Source of the DNA: Apostichopus japonicus
Lineage: Eukaryota > Echinodermata > Holothuroidea > Aspidochirotida > Stichopodidae
Assembly: GCF_037975245.1 (NCBI RefSeq)
Contig: NC_092569.1
Coordinates: 7,374,501 to 7,438,500 of the forward strand
Length of the DNA stretch: 64,000 nucleotides
Direction: 5' to 3'
Below the pieces are notes generated by a model. The model was not told the DNA's origin. It was given only the letters and a program-made list of their open reading frames with translations, and did not search any database. Positions within the stretch are counted from its first letter, which is position 1. Each line of letters opens with the position of its first letter. Both the position numbers and the translations under genes were made by a program. This document shows positions 63,651 to 64,000 of the stretch, piece by piece.

Positions 63651-64000
63651 GTTTTCGATAAATCGAATGCGCAGTATCGATCTATCGAATGTGCGGTATC
63701 GGTCAATCGAAAGTGCAGTACCGATTAAACGAATGTGCGATATCGATGAATCGAATGTGCGTTACCGATCAATCGTATGTGCGGTACCGATCAATCGAAT
63801 GTGCGGTACCGATCAATCGATGTTCGTTCTATCGACTAATCGAATGTGCGTTATCGATCAATCGAATGTGCGGTGTCGATCAATCGAATGTGATACCGAA
63901 AATCGAATGTGCCGTACCAATCAATCGAATGTGCGTTACCGATCAATCGAATGTGCGTTATCGATCAATCGAATGTGCGGTATCGATCAATCGAAAGTGC

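Larger units (their letters stand above)
22760..64000. repeat. 22-bp satellite array, main body, open to the right
   Basis: 41 kb of uninterrupted satellite, still running at the window end. The GGTATC and GGTACC forms are interspersed. Recurrent length variants break the 22-bp phase: a 21-bp unit (ATCAATCGATGTGC) followed by GACTAATCG, and a 19-bp unit (GATACCGAAAATCG). No transposon, gene or other sequence was found in it. It is organised as overlapping segmental duplications listed separately. Confidence 0.97.

Noticed and set aside
3587-64000. CRISPR-like array
   Set aside because: Repeats are directly joined with no spacers, and the context is eukaryotic.
3587-64000. Insulator-type CGATA or TATCGATA-like sites (BEAF or DREF style) in the satellite
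   Set aside because: Close matches come from the unit itself and lack the exact palindrome in most copies; no evidence that the organism has these factors.
1-64000. tRNA or rRNA genes
   Set aside because: No cloverleaf with A and B box spacing and no rRNA core sequences were recognised in the unique parts; the satellite cannot encode them.

Overview
This window is eukaryotic, repeat-dominated DNA, most likely from a metazoan and plausibly an aquatic invertebrate. The basis is a Penelope-like retroelement, hAT-type ends beginning CAGTGGCGT, a solo LTR with TATA and AATAAA signals, splice-like signals, and no bacterial-style genes. The species cannot be fixed from sequence alone. There is no intact protein-coding gene in the 64 kb. 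The only non-transposon coding candidate is one short exon-like stretch at 3119-3325.

Layout. (1) 1-2490: an old terminal-inverted-repeat DNA transposon (7-2490) split by a non-autonomous hAT-like element (185-1620). (2) 2491-3586: AT-rich unique DNA with the candidate exon. (3) 3587-64000: one huge tandem satellite with a 22-bp unit (GGTACCGATCA + ATCGAATGTGC, with a common GGTATC form). It fills about 52.8 kb and runs off the right edge. Four insertions interrupt it: a Penelope-like element on the minus strand (5876-10515, flanked by a 13-bp target-site duplication made of satellite sequence) and three copies of one 988-bp solo LTR (14910-15897, 20097-21084, 21772-22759).

The Penelope element is itself a nest. 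Its reverse-transcriptase gene is split by a 2.07-kb inverted-repeat element (7719-9784) whose ends are tandem CATTTCGCCCAACC motifs. That element holds another hAT-like element (8060-9063). The Penelope RT motifs are readable in four pieces, broken by the insertion and by three one-base frame changes, two of them at A7 runs. No GIY-YIG endonuclease follows. Its terminal pseudo-LTRs carry a hammerhead-ribozyme-like core.

The satellite is built by nested segmental duplication. Blocks of about 0.8, 1.7, 1.9, 2.6, 4.0, 5.1 and 11.2 kb repeat at fixed offsets. The three LTR copies share one insertion site and one 5-bp duplication, so a single insertion was later amplified together with the array. 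Because 22 is not a multiple of 3 and the unit has no forward stop codon, all three plus-strand frames read the same 22-residue periodic peptide. The hundreds of long apparent open frames are therefore best explained as a by-product of the repeat, not as genes.
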